A DNA stretch of 64,000 nucleotides. Origin: an uncultured Desulfobulbaceae bacterium. GTDB lineage: Bacteria; Desulfobacterota; Desulfobulbia; Desulfobulbales; Desulfobulbaceae. A model generated the notes under the pieces. That model saw nothing but the letters and a program-made list of their open reading frames with translations. It was not told the origin of the DNA and made no database searches. The DNA is taken from assembly GCA_947259225.1 (NCBI GenBank), contig CAMYLK010000011.1, forward strand, positions 1 to 64,000, read 5' to 3'. A program made the translations under genes and the position numbers. This document shows positions 1-8,825 of this stretch, one piece after another (position 1 is the first letter of the stretch; each line of letters begins with the position of its first letter).

Positions 1-1
1 T

Positions 2-2650
2 AACGATGCCGATCCTGATTCCACGACCGCGCGTACTGTATTTACCCTGAACGTCAACAGTGATGGTTCCTGGGACTTTGACCTTGATGACCAGATGGAT
101 CACGTTGACAACAGCCTGAATGACGAGAACTGGGATCTGGTTTCCAATGACGTGACAGGGACACCCACCTCTGTCAGCGGCATTGACTTCTCGTCCGTGA
201 TCGTCGGCACGGTCACCGGCACGGACTTTGACGGTGACGCGGCAACAGACACGACCGGTCTCCTCGACAACACCTTTGTGGTGAACGTCCAGGATGATAT
301 CCCGACCGCGGCTCTTACTCCTGAAGGCTCACTTACAGCCACTGTCCACGAGGACGGAATGTCAACGGCATTTGGTGATCCCGGTGACAAATCCGAAGGA
401 AATGATTCTCCCATGGACTACGACAGCGACGAAGCAAGCGGTACCGTCGGCAGCCTGACCTCACTGTTCTCATCTGATTTCTCGATAGGTGCTGATGAAG
501 GTTCCCCTGCCCCGACAGTCAATGTTAGCCTGAGCCAGGACATCTCCGGTTTGCCTGACCTCTACTCCAAGGGTGAAAAGCTGCAGTACAATGTCAACAG
601 TACCGGTGATATGTTGATTGCATCCACCACGGCAGGAATCGTATTCAGCCTGACAGTGAACCCGGATGGTTCCTGGGCCTTTGACCTGGATGATCAACTG
701 GACCATGTTGATGATGGCACCAACACTGAAAACACTGATCTGCAGGCTGGTGATGACGGCCAGGGCAACCCCACCACCAGTGTCAACGGCATTGATTTCT
801 CATCCGTGCTGGTCGGTACAGTCACCGGCGAGGACTTTGATCATGATATGGTAACCGTTGTTGCCAGTGACGCTTCCTTTGTCGTCAACGTGGTTGATGA
901 CATCCCTGAGATCGGGACACCCCAGGATAGTCTTCTGGCAAACACTGATTTCAACAGTGTTACCGGTAGCCTCGATACCAGCATTGGGGCGGATGAGCCG
1001 GGCGAGATCAACCTGCTGCTCACCGATAGTGCTCCAGTACTGGACACTGATGGCACCCAGATGACCAATAATGATGTGGGTCTTCACTGGCAGGACAATG
1101 GAGACGGTTCATTCTCAGCAGTCTCAGACCAGACGTCCAACGGCGGTTCCGAAACTGAACCTTCATTTACGATCAGTGTTGATGAAAGTGCAGGGACTTA
1201 CACCGTGTACATGGATAATGGTCTGGATGGCCGTGATTCGACAGAAACCATTGACTTCAGTGAAGCGCTGAACGGCGGCAATACCTACCAGGCTGTTTTT
1301 GGCTCACTCACTGCAACAACTACCGAAGTAGGCACCGACGTCTTCTATGGTGACAACGGAGTTTATGTTCAGGCCAGAGCCTCGTTGGATACTGGCGATA
1401 CAGGTAGTGGTGGTGATTTTGTAATGCACGAACATGATGGCCTGATTTCCAATCCTGACAGCCCAGGTGATCCCTCAGCAACAGTCAACTACGCTAACCA
1501 GGGAGTTGGAGTCGATAGGGGAGCCATGGTTACGGGTGATGACTCGGGCGGTGATCGGGTATCCGAGGTCCTTTCCATCAAGTTCTACTCTTCGATTGTG
1601 GTTTCCCAGGTTGGCAACAGCCAGGATGCGGTCGAAGTACTGGACACCTACGATCCTGGCACACCAGGGGATCCGACGGATGACTATCAGTCAACCGTTC
1701 TGGACCTTACCAGTGTAAGTTTTGTGATCGATCACCTTGGTTCGGCGGAAGACCTGTATTACGCTATCTATGATGATGGTGTTAAAGTTGGAGAAACTAC
1801 AGTTGCCTTCAGTGGTATTGATCCTGGTGGAGGAGCTTCCGCTCCCTCCAAGGATGACCTCCTTGAAATCAATGCTGCAGATTTTGGCGTAGCACAGTTT
1901 GACGAAGTACGGTTTGAATCCGGTGATGGTGACTGGCGCATCCAGTCTGCCGAGATTGAAACCACCGCCGAGGGCTATGACCAGAGTATAGAAGTACCCT
2001 TTGAGGTTGTCGATGCCGATGGTGACAGTGTACAAGGCGACTTCAGCGTAACCTTTGACGGCGACCAGGTGCTGGATGCAACCGAGGCTGACGCAGCTGA
2101 CGGGGATGTCTCTACCAACGGCATGGCGATCTCCGGTGACGGTGCTGAGACTATTATCGGTACCGAGTATGATGATACCATTGACGGCGGTGCCGGTAAT
2201 GACACCATTGACGGTGGTGGTGGTGATGACACCATCTTCGGCGGAGATGGGGACGACACCATTGACGGTGGTGCCGGTAATGACACCATAGTCGGTGGAG
2301 ACGGTGAGGATGATATCTCCGGTGGAGACGGTGATGACGACCTGTTCGGCAGTGACGGAAACGACACGCTGGACGGTGGCGCAGATAATGACACCCTTGT
2401 CGGTGGTGATGATAACGATGTCCTCGTTGGTGGTACAGGTGATGACGACCTGTTCGGCGGGGACGAGACCGGTGCTGACGGTGCCGGCACCGACACACTC
2501 ACCGGTGATGAAGCAGGTGATCCTACCGACACGGGCAGTGATAACTTTGCAGACACCGGAGGCGATACCGTTACAGATAATGATGGTGCAGGCGATGGCG
2601 ACACCATGGATGACCTGGTTCCGCCACCTGAACCTGATCCGACTGTCTAA
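2..2650 (+). CDS. C-terminal part of a giant type I-secreted RTX adhesin (LapA/BapA-like), 5' end outside window
   Basis: The frame is open from the first bases of the window, so this is the last 882 residues of a longer protein. Near-identical modules (VN.DGSW.FDLDDQ.DHVD...GIDFSS...VGTVTG.DFD...FVVNV.DDIP) occur twice; they resemble the T1SS-143/DUF5801-type repeats of large surface adhesins. A middle region of about 300 residues is followed by RTX nonapeptides (GGAGNDTI, GGDGDDTI types) at roughly residues 720-822, expected to bind calcium outside the cell. The protein is very acidic, rich in D, G and T, and has no cysteine in the part seen, typical of secreted adhesins. The tail after the RTX block is acidic and ends PPPEPDPTV, without the hydrophobic end usual for T1SS targets. 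It is the obvious substrate of the secretion genes at 4987-8637 and 12081-13427. The LapG cleavage region would be at the unseen N-terminus. Confidence 0.88.
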   Translation, partial: NDADPDSTTARTVFTLNVNSDGSWDFDLDDQMDHVDNSLNDENWDLVSNDVTGTPTSVSGIDFSSVIVGTVTGTDFDGDAATDTTGLLDNTFVVNVQDDIPTAALTPEGSLTATVHEDGMSTAFGDPGDKSEGNDSPMDYDSDEASGTVGSLTSLFSSDFSIGADEGSPAPTVNVSLSQDISGLPDLYSKGEKLQYNVNSTGDMLIASTTAGIVFSLTVNPDGSWAFDLDDQLDHVDDGTNTENTDLQAGDDGQGNPTTSVNGIDFSSVLVGTVTGEDFDHDMVTVVASDASFVVNVVDDIPEIGTPQDSLLANTDFNSVTGSLDTSIGADEPGEINLLLTDSAPVLDTDGTQMTNNDVGLHWQDNGDGSFSAVSDQTSNGGSETEPSFTISVDESAGTYTVYMDNGLDGRDSTETIDFSEALNGGNTYQAVFGSLTATTTEVGTDVFYGDNGVYVQARASLDTGDTGSGGDFVMHEHDGLISNPDSPGDPSATVNYANQGVGVDRGAMVTGDDSGGDRVSEVLSIKFYSSIVVSQVGNSQDAVEVLDTYDPGTPGDPTDDYQSTVLDLTSVSFVIDHLGSAEDLYYAIYDDGVKVGETTVAFSGIDPGGGASAPSKDDLLEINAADFGVAQFDEVRFESGDGDWRIQSAEIETTAEGYDQSIEVPFEVVDADGDSVQGDFSVTFDGDQVLDATEADAADGDVSTNGMAISGDGAETIIGTEYDDTIDGGAGNDTIDGGGGDDTIFGGDGDDTIDGGAGNDTIVGGDGEDDISGGDGDDDLFGSDGNDTLDGGADNDTLVGGDDNDVLVGGTGDDDLFGGDETGADGAGTDTLTGDEAGDPTDTGSDNFADTGGDTVTDNDGAGDGDTMDDLVPPPEPDPTV
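53..310 (+). repeat. Adhesin repeat module, copy A
   Basis: This encodes a module of about 86 residues starting VNSDGSW and ending in the DDIPTA linker. It matches the module at 656-915 over most of its length (GSW.FDLDDQ, DHVD, GIDFSS, VGTVTG, FVVNV.DDIP). Tandem bacterial Ig-like modules of this kind form the stalk of type I-secreted adhesins. Confidence 0.75.
656..915 (+). repeat. Adhesin repeat module, copy B
   Basis: This is the second copy of the module at 53-310, starting VNPDGSW and ending DDIPEIG. The two copies differ by substitutions and by a short indel after the DFD motif, so they are diverged rather than recent duplicates. Confidence 0.75.
2161..2466 (+). repeat. RTX nonapeptide repeat block
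   Basis: About ten consecutive GGxGxDxUx-type nonapeptides are encoded, often with GGTGCCGGTAATGACACC-like 18-bp units. In RTX proteins these fold into a calcium-stabilised beta-roll after export and help drive type I secretion. Confidence 0.85.
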
Positions 2651-2707
2651 ACCAAAACCCGATCATTTCTGACACATAGTGTTGTTGGGAATGACGGTCC
2701 AATAAAC

Positions 2708-2748
2708 AAAAAGCGCGCTGCCCAGCTAACACGGGCCGCGCGCTTTTT
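2708..2748. terminator. Bidirectional rho-independent terminator
   Basis: An 11-bp arm AAAAAGCGCGC (2708-2718) pairs with GCGCGCTTTTT (2738-2748), extended by a CCC/GGG inner stem. The T tract on one strand and A tract on the other suit both the adhesin gene ending at 2650 and the opposing gene ending at 2810. Confidence 0.85.
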
Positions 2749-2809
2749 TATTCTTTTATGCACGGCATTCCTATAGAAAGACAATCCAGGGTCGACAACA
2801 ATAAACACC

Positions 2810-4213
2810 TCAAACGAGGGAAATGAATGAAGAGAACTTCCCCCCGGGATTCCTTGGGATTTCATCCTGATACACGAGCCTAATCCTGAACGGATGTCCC
2901 AGTGATTTCTGCAGGACGTGTACTACCTGTTGCTCCTCACTTTTTGTGAGTTTTCGCTCTGCAACCAGCTTGGCCTCCATGTCTTCAAGTGTATTCTGTA
3001 TCACCTGAATTTGCATGATTGGGGCTGCATCAGCCACAGCCATTGCACCTGCAACTATCGAAGGAAATACCCGTGAACCATCAGGCATGGCCATCATATC
3101 TCGTGAACGTCCAAGGATGCGTTTTAAAACGGGAAGTCCCCGACCGCAGTCACAGGACTCACCAACTTCGACATAGTCTTGAAGACTGTATCGAATCAAA
3201 GGCATGGCAAAGTTATGCAGACTTGTCACCACGACCCGTCCTGTCTCTCCCGGATTGCAGGGGTGACCATCTTCCCGCAAAACCTCTAACAAAACATTTT
3301 CAGACTGTACATGGTAATGGTCATGCTTCGGGCACTGCAAGGCCATAACGCCTACCTCATGGGCGCTATAGACATCAACCAACTTAACGCCAAGCTTTTC
3401 CTGCACCTCTTGACGCAAACCATCGGGTAATGATTCACTCAGGGTCCGCACCTGTTTCAAGTTTTTCAGTTGTGCAAGTTCATCACCTTTATGGCGAAGT
3501 ATTTCCTGCAAATTACTTGGATATGTCAAAAGGTAATCTGGTTGGTATTTGACCAAATTTTGCAGTTGGGTTTTTGTATCAGTGGTTATCTCCATAACTA
3601 CAGATTGACCTGTATTGTACAGCAGGCTGAATGGAGCCCCCCAGGTCCCCTGGACTTTAGCACGTCCTCGTTGCAAACCTTTAATACTCCGGATGGCCAT
3701 CTGTTTGCCTCTATGGTCCTGTTCAAGCCATAAATGCTCCCGCAAAGTAAAAACATGATGGAACTGGAGAAATGTTTCCGTTCTCTTCACTTTCACAGGA
3801 CGACCGGTTGAACCTGAGGTACGGATCTCCGAAACAGAACCATGGGAGGGAGGAATCGAAATACTCAACAGTTGTTCATCGAATTGTTGTAAATCCTGCC
3901 TGGTAATGACTGGTAATTGCTGCCAGATCTCCTCGGTTAACTCCAAAACACCGTCAAGGAAAGCCAAACTCTCTTGATAATATGGAACTGTTTTCCGTGC
4001 ATGGTGCAACAAGTTGAGTGCTTGGGCAAACTGGGCGCGGCGAAGCTTTTGGGCGGGCCACCACTGACTTTTTTCCAGTTGCAACAACAGGGCAAGTAAT
4101 TGCGAGGATTTTTCGTTGGGAATGGCCGGCCAACTGATGCCGGCTCTGGTGGTACGTAAAAAATTACTTGGTTTTGCCTGCTTATTTGGTACACGAACAG
4201 ATATCTTAACCAT
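2810..4213 (-). CDS. PaaK/CapK-family adenylate-forming ligase
   Basis: A 467-residue protein of the phenylacetate-CoA ligase (PaaK) branch of the adenylate-forming superfamily. The phosphate-binding loop TSGSTGRPVKVK lies at about residue 133, followed by the adenylation motif YSAHEVG and the C-terminal hinge ILGRSRDMM. The last domain ends NPGGKFSSF, where the active lysine of this superfamily is expected (the K of GGK). Such enzymes activate a carboxylate with ATP, often then loading it on CoA; the substrate here is unknown. Related CapK-type proteins occur in exopolysaccharide clusters, so a surface-modification role is possible but is inference. It lies 131 bp downstream of the LuxR-type gene on the same strand and may be co-transcribed with the secretion genes. 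The start ATG at 4213 has only a weak ribosome binding site. Confidence 0.8.
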   Translation of the reverse strand: MVKISVRVPNKQAKPSNFLRTTRAGISWPAIPNEKSSQLLALLLQLEKSQWWPAQKLRRAQFAQALNLLHHARKTVPYYQESLAFLDGVLELTEEIWQQLPVITRQDLQQFDEQLLSISIPPSHGSVSEIRTSGSTGRPVKVKRTETFLQFHHVFTLREHLWLEQDHRGKQMAIRSIKGLQRGRAKVQGTWGAPFSLLYNTGQSVVMEITTDTKTQLQNLVKYQPDYLLTYPSNLQEILRHKGDELAQLKNLKQVRTLSESLPDGLRQEVQEKLGVKLVDVYSAHEVGVMALQCPKHDHYHVQSENVLLEVLREDGHPCNPGETGRVVVTSLHNFAMPLIRYSLQDYVEVGESCDCGRGLPVLKRILGRSRDMMAMPDGSRVFPSIVAGAMAVADAAPIMQIQVIQNTLEDMEAKLVAERKLTKSEEQQVVHVLQKSLGHPFRIRLVYQDEIPRNPGGKFSSFISLV

Positions 4214-4344
4214 ATCGCCTGTTGCTTAATGCAGAACCGGAGTGCATAAATGCTGAACGTCTTGGGGAAAAATATTTAGCAATTACGGATATTACCTTGA
4301 TATTTCGAAACTGCTCAGGTAGTCACTATTAATTCTTTTATGAC

Positions 4345-4983
4345 TCAACCCCTGTTGATCAAAAGGGCAAGATTAAGCCGCCCTTTTGTCCCCGTCTTGG
4401 CATAGACTGAACTGAGGTGGGCCTTGACTGTACGTTCGGTAATGGCCAGACTCTCAGCTATATCTACATTTGATAATCCCTGGGCGACCAGGTCGGCAAT
4501 CTGGTATTCCCTATCGGAGAGTTTCTGTAACACCTGCTTTCTTCCATCTGTTGCAGACCCTTCTGCGGGCTTCTTTTTATCTCCTTTAAAGGTCGCCTGG
4601 ATGAGGCGCTGCATGAGATCCTGCCCGATCCAGACAGAACCGCCAAGAATAGTCTGCACTGCCTCGGTCAGTCTTGCCGGAGCAATATAGGTGTTTGCAT
4701 AACCAACAACACCGTACTGAAGAAATTGCAGCCCTTCCATTTGTTCAGGCCGGTTGGAAAGGACAAAAATTTTACAGTCCGGAAAAGATTGCCGAATCCG
4801 GGCTACTGTTTCAAGAGGAGCAATATCCCGATGAAGAAGGAGCATGTCAATTTTTACTTTACTGGACAACGTGGAAAGCTCAGACAGATATGTGGTATGG
4901 TACACATTCTTATGCGGTGGAACCAGGGCCTTATACCACCGTTCCCTGATAGAATCGCTTGGGCTGCAGAGAAAAATGCTCAT
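4345..4983 (-). CDS. LuxR/NarL-type regulator with degenerate receiver domain
   Basis: A 212-residue protein. Residues 1-120 have receiver-like hydrophobic spacing, but the usual acidic pair is replaced (FLCSPSD), the phospho-acceptor region reads LLLHRDIAP and the conserved lysine after the last strand is missing (VGYANTY). It is therefore probably not switched by ordinary phosphorylation. Residues about 150-210 are a clear NarL/LuxR helix-turn-helix (LSDREYQIADLVAQGLS, then ERTVKAHLSSVYAKTG). The gene begins 3 bp after the HlyD-type gene stop, so it is translationally linked with the secretion apparatus and probably controls the adhesin/secretion locus. Its ligand or partner is unknown. Confidence 0.85.
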   Translation of the reverse strand: MSIFLCSPSDSIRERWYKALVPPHKNVYHTTYLSELSTLSSKVKIDMLLLHRDIAPLETVARIRQSFPDCKIFVLSNRPEQMEGLQFLQYGVVGYANTYIAPARLTEAVQTILGGSVWIGQDLMQRLIQATFKGDKKKPAEGSATDGRKQVLQKLSDREYQIADLVAQGLSNVDIAESLAITERTVKAHLSSVYAKTGTKGRLNLALLINRG

Positions 4984-4986
4984 GGA

Positions 4987-6363
4987 TTATCTTTCCCTCA
5001 GAGCAAGTTTTTGAGCCCGCAGTATCGGTTTGAGGAGGTAGTTGAGGATGGTTTTTTCACCTGTGAGGATATCAATTGATGCAACCATGCCGGGAATAAT
5101 GGGCAGCGGGTCCTCCTCCAGACCAAGATAATTCTGCTTGGTACGAACCCGGACCAGGTAGTAGGTATCCCCTTTCTCATCCGTGATCGAGTCCGCACTG
5201 ATGTGCTCGAGGTCGGCATCAAGGCCACCGTAAATGGTAAAGTCGTAGGCAGTAAATTTGACAGTGGCCTTCTGGCCAGGATGGAGAAAAGCGATATCAG
5301 AGGGCTTGATTCTGGCCTCGACCACGAGGGTATCTTCCAGCGGAACGATCTCTAAAAGATCCATACCGGGTTGAATTACTCCACCCACCGTGCTCACAAG
5401 AATCTGGTTAACTGTTCCGCGAACAGGTGAACGTACCGAGGTCCGAGTAAGCCGATCCATCAGAGCAATAGCTGTAGCAGAAACACCTTCAATCTTAGCA
5501 TAGGCCTCATTAAGCTCTTGCTTGGCCTGGTTCTTGAAAGTCAGCTTCACTTCCTCTATTTTTCGCATTGCCTCCTTCACCTTTGATTCGGCTTGGGGAA
5601 TGGAAAGCTTAGTGGTTGCTATCTCACCACGCATCTGGCTGGCCTGCCGTTCCAGCCTTAGCACTTCTACCTCGGAGACTGCGCCATCACCTATCAGCTG
5701 CCTGGTCAAACGCAGTTCTTTATTAAGCAGTTCAAAGGTCTGGGTCAGTTCCTTGAGTTTTGCCTTTAATTCAGAGAGCTGCTGGGACTGTTGGGTGGCC
5801 TGCTCTTTAAAGATTTCAAGTGTCGTTGTAAGCTCCAGTTTACGGGAGTCGTAGAGTTCCTGCTCCCTTGTTGCCACTTCGGGTTTTTCGTCAATCACTT
5901 CCTGGGGCGCCTCAAAGACTGTGTCATTGGTTTCTGCAATCAGACGGGCAATCTTTGCCTGAAGCGCCAGGTACAGCATGCGACTCTCACGGTAAGGAGC
6001 AGAAAACCTGGTTTCATCAATACGCAGCAACAGTTGATTCTCTTCAACAATTTCACCAACCTGCACCATTATCTCGGCTAAAATACCTCCTTCCAGGTTC
6101 TGGATGACCTGAATCTGCCGTGAAGGAACTACTTTGCCCATCCCCCTGGTGACTTCTTCAATATCAGCCTGGTAAGCCCAGATAATTGCAAGGACAAAAA
6201 ACAGGAGTGTACCCCATAATATGAACCTGCCCCCACTTGGCGACTGGATCAGTATCGTTGATCGGATATCCGTTGCCAGATCAACATCACCAGCAGGCAT
6301 ACGGCGGAATACACCGTTTGACTTTGGCTTTTTCTGGGTATCTTTTTTGATTTCTTCCATCAC
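4987..6363 (-). CDS. lapC: HlyD-family type I secretion membrane-fusion protein (LapC-like)
   Basis: A 458-residue periplasmic adaptor. A cytoplasmic tail is followed by one membrane segment at about residues 48-66 (FILWGTLLFFVLAIIWAY), then a first lipoyl half (VIQNLEGGILAEI), long coiled-coil helices at about 130-300 rich in E, K, Q and L, the second lipoyl half (VRSPVRGTVNQI) and a C-terminal beta domain ending ILRAQKLALRER. This is the HlyD/LapC arrangement that links the inner-membrane ABC exporter to the TolC-type channel. It lies between the ABC transporter gene (6439-8637) and the LuxR-type regulator (4345-4983) on the same strand. Confidence 0.92.
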   Translation of the reverse strand: MMEEIKKDTQKKPKSNGVFRRMPAGDVDLATDIRSTILIQSPSGGRFILWGTLLFFVLAIIWAYQADIEEVTRGMGKVVPSRQIQVIQNLEGGILAEIMVQVGEIVEENQLLLRIDETRFSAPYRESRMLYLALQAKIARLIAETNDTVFEAPQEVIDEKPEVATREQELYDSRKLELTTTLEIFKEQATQQSQQLSELKAKLKELTQTFELLNKELRLTRQLIGDGAVSEVEVLRLERQASQMRGEIATTKLSIPQAESKVKEAMRKIEEVKLTFKNQAKQELNEAYAKIEGVSATAIALMDRLTRTSVRSPVRGTVNQILVSTVGGVIQPGMDLLEIVPLEDTLVVEARIKPSDIAFLHPGQKATVKFTAYDFTIYGGLDADLEHISADSITDEKGDTYYLVRVRTKQNYLGLEEDPLPIIPGMVASIDILTGEKTILNYLLKPILRAQKLALRER

Positions 6364-6438
6364 AGGTTTGGTTTAAAGTTGTAAACTAAGATATCAACTC
6401 ACAACACTTCACTCCAGTCTCCAGGCTGACAATTTCTC

Positions 6439-8637
6439 TTAAATATTCAACTGCCCTTCCTTTAAGGCTTCCAGCACCCTGTCCCGTGGGCCGTCAGCAA
6501 TAATAGTGCCGCTATCAATCACAATGACCCGTTCAACCAAACTAAGCAAAGAGGCCCTATGTGTAATCAGTATCAGTGTCTTTCCAGGCAATATAGTCTC
6601 AAGCTGTGTTTTCAAGCGGGACTCCGTCCTGTTATCCATGGAACTGCTGGGCTCGTCAAGTATCAGGATAGGAGGATCATGGAGTAGAGCCCTGGCCATG
6701 GACACACTCTGCCGCTGACCGCCTGAGAGACCACGCCCCTGCTCACCAATTTCCATATCAAAACCCATGGCATGTTTACCGGCAAAATCAGTAACACCTG
6801 CCATTTCTGCAGCCCTGAGAATGGTTTCATCCTCAGCCTCAGGTGTACCAAGAATAATATTATCACGTAAAGTACCGCGAAACAGGGTTACATCCTGGGG
6901 CACATACCCGATAAAACGACGAAGTTCTGATGGATCGATTTGCCGAATGTCTGTGCCGTCCATACTGACCATCCCTGAGGTTGGTTCGTACAAGCCCAGA
7001 AGCAGTTTTCCAAAGGTTGTTTTACCGGAACCGATGGGACCGATAAAACCAACCTTTTCGCCCTGATTTATGGAAAGTGTAATATCCCTGAGTGCTTCGA
7101 CTGTCTGATCAGGGTAGGAAAAACTCATGTTTTTCAGGGCAATGGAACCGGCAAATCCGCTCCGTTGAAGAAAGACTTTGCCGGGAGGACGTTCAACCGG
7201 AAGTTCCATTATGTCATTGAGTGTTTTTAATGCTATTTTTGCCCTGTGATACCGTGTTGCCAGGCTGACGACCTGCGTCATGGGGGCCACTGCCTGACGG
7301 CTCAGGATGACCAGGGCAATAAGTCCACCCATGGACAATTCACCAAGGGAAATTATATAGACCCCGGCAATTACCGTGGCCACAACAATGACGTTCATCA
7401 CAAAGTTGGCAAAATGGTTCACAGAGGAAGAGTAAAGTCGGGAGCGGGCACTCCACTTGGCGATATAGCTCACTGACTCCTCCCAGGCCCGCTGAATCTG
7501 GTTTTCTGCCCCGAGCATTTTGATTGTTTCAATTCCCGATAACCCTTCAACAAGGATAGCGTTCTTCTGGGCAGAGGCCTGGAACGTCTCTTCAACGGAT
7601 TTTCTCAGTGGGGCCTGGACTATATATGCATAAAAGGCCAGCACGATAACTGCGACTATGTGGATGATGACCATCTTGCCGCCAAGGTACCAGATCGCTC
7701 CCATGGCCAGCAGCATAAAGGGAAGGTCAATCAGGGCGGTGATGGAAAAGGACGTAATGAACTCGCGGATACTTTCAAACTGCTGCAGGTTTTTGGAAAA
7801 AGAACCAACAGATTTCGGGCGGACCTCCATACGCAGATTGAGGACTTTTTCCAAAAGGACAGCAGAAATCTGCAGATTTGCTTTCTTGCCGGCTTCATCT
7901 ATAAAATACCCCCGGAGTCCCCGCATAAGGAGGTTAAAAAAATAGACAACCATAATGCCGGATGCCATTACCCAGAGGGTCTCAAAGGCCAGGTTGGGAA
8001 TTACACGGTCGTAAACATTCAGGGTAAAGAAAGGACCGGCCAGACCGAAAAGGTTGATGAGAAAAGAGGCCACCAGCACATCACGGTAAATACGCCAGGA
8101 AGAAAAAATGGACCCCCAGAACCAGTTTTTTGCCTGGGGTTTGATTTCATCAATTTTCTGATTTTCCTTGTGGTATTTGGGACGGACAAAAATAGCGTAC
8201 CCGGTGTACAGCTTTTCCACTTCTGCAAAAGCAATATTTGATTCCCCCATGCCTGTTTCCGGGAGCAAGACAGACAGGGTCTCAACGGGGTCATCTCCTC
8301 TGTCGTTTATCGAGAGGGCAATACAGGCACGCTGATTCTCCAAAAGCAATACTGCAGGCAGTTCGAGGTTGGTAATTTCCTGAAGCGGCCTTTTGAGAAC
8401 ACGGGACGCCAGGCCCGCCCTTCCGGCGGCACGTTTGAACAACTCCACAGTCAGACGGTTATGAACAAGGGGAAGGCCCGCTGTTAAAGCAGTTTTTGAA
8501 ACCGGTCGGTCGTGCAGCCTGGCGAGCTGAACGAGGCAATCGGTAAGCGGATCATCCTGGGTGTCAGGATCACTGCTGGGTAGCCATGACTTTGATACCC
8601 GTTCTGGAATTTTCTTGTTCATCTGTTTAATAGTCAA
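6439..8637 (-). CDS. lapB: Type I secretion ABC transporter with peptidase-like N-terminal domain (LapB/LssB family)
   Basis: A 732-residue exporter. Residues about 30-150 form a C39-peptidase-like domain; the catalytic histidine position is not preserved (ACIALSI), so it should bind substrate rather than cut it, as in other adhesin and RTX exporters. A six-helix membrane domain follows at about 180-450. The nucleotide-binding domain has Walker A GPIGSGKTT (about 530), signature LSGGQRQS (about 640), Walker B ILILDEPSSSMD and the switch histidine in LITHR. It would export the RTX adhesin together with the HlyD-type protein 75 bp downstream and the TolC-type protein at 12081-13427. It is divergent from the small gene at 8826, and the shared upstream region carries repeated motifs. 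Confidence 0.93.
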   Translation of the reverse strand: MTIKQMNKKIPERVSKSWLPSSDPDTQDDPLTDCLVQLARLHDRPVSKTALTAGLPLVHNRLTVELFKRAAGRAGLASRVLKRPLQEITNLELPAVLLLENQRACIALSINDRGDDPVETLSVLLPETGMGESNIAFAEVEKLYTGYAIFVRPKYHKENQKIDEIKPQAKNWFWGSIFSSWRIYRDVLVASFLINLFGLAGPFFTLNVYDRVIPNLAFETLWVMASGIMVVYFFNLLMRGLRGYFIDEAGKKANLQISAVLLEKVLNLRMEVRPKSVGSFSKNLQQFESIREFITSFSITALIDLPFMLLAMGAIWYLGGKMVIIHIVAVIVLAFYAYIVQAPLRKSVEETFQASAQKNAILVEGLSGIETIKMLGAENQIQRAWEESVSYIAKWSARSRLYSSSVNHFANFVMNVIVVATVIAGVYIISLGELSMGGLIALVILSRQAVAPMTQVVSLATRYHRAKIALKTLNDIMELPVERPPGKVFLQRSGFAGSIALKNMSFSYPDQTVEALRDITLSINQGEKVGFIGPIGSGKTTFGKLLLGLYEPTSGMVSMDGTDIRQIDPSELRRFIGYVPQDVTLFRGTLRDNIILGTPEAEDETILRAAEMAGVTDFAGKHAMGFDMEIGEQGRGLSGGQRQSVSMARALLHDPPILILDEPSSSMDNRTESRLKTQLETILPGKTLILITHRASLLSLVERVIVIDSGTIIADGPRDRVLEALKEGQLNI

Positions 8638-8671
8638 AGTTGTACTGTCTGAAGATTGCTATTAATTTTAC

Positions 8672-8794
8672 ACTATTTAAAAACGAAAGTGTAATCAATT
8701 ATGTCATGATATATACCTGTATGGAACATTATATGTTTTGTCATGACCCGATTTCAATGATACTATATTTAAAGATGAAAGTATAATCCAATTA
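8672..8794. promoter_or_regulatory. Divergent intergenic control region with two pairs of direct repeats
   Basis: The 188-bp gap between the exporter gene and the 112-residue gene contains two related A+T-rich blocks, 8672-8701 and 8762-8794, sharing the core GAAAGTRTAATC plus CAATTA. Nested between them are two copies of TGTCATGA, at 8702-8709 and 8739-8746. The arrangement suggests operator sites for a dimeric regulator of both divergent transcripts. Which regulator binds is not known; the LuxR-type protein at 4345 or a c-di-GMP-responsive factor are candidates. Confidence 0.5.
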
Positions 8795-8825
8795 CTTCAA
8801 GACTTTAACCCATCCGGAGTATACT

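Noticed and set aside
1975-2607. 210-residue minus-strand frame rich in S, P and V opposite the RTX repeats
   Set aside because: It is a by-product of the G/D/T-rich repeat on the plus strand, with low-complexity antisense composition.
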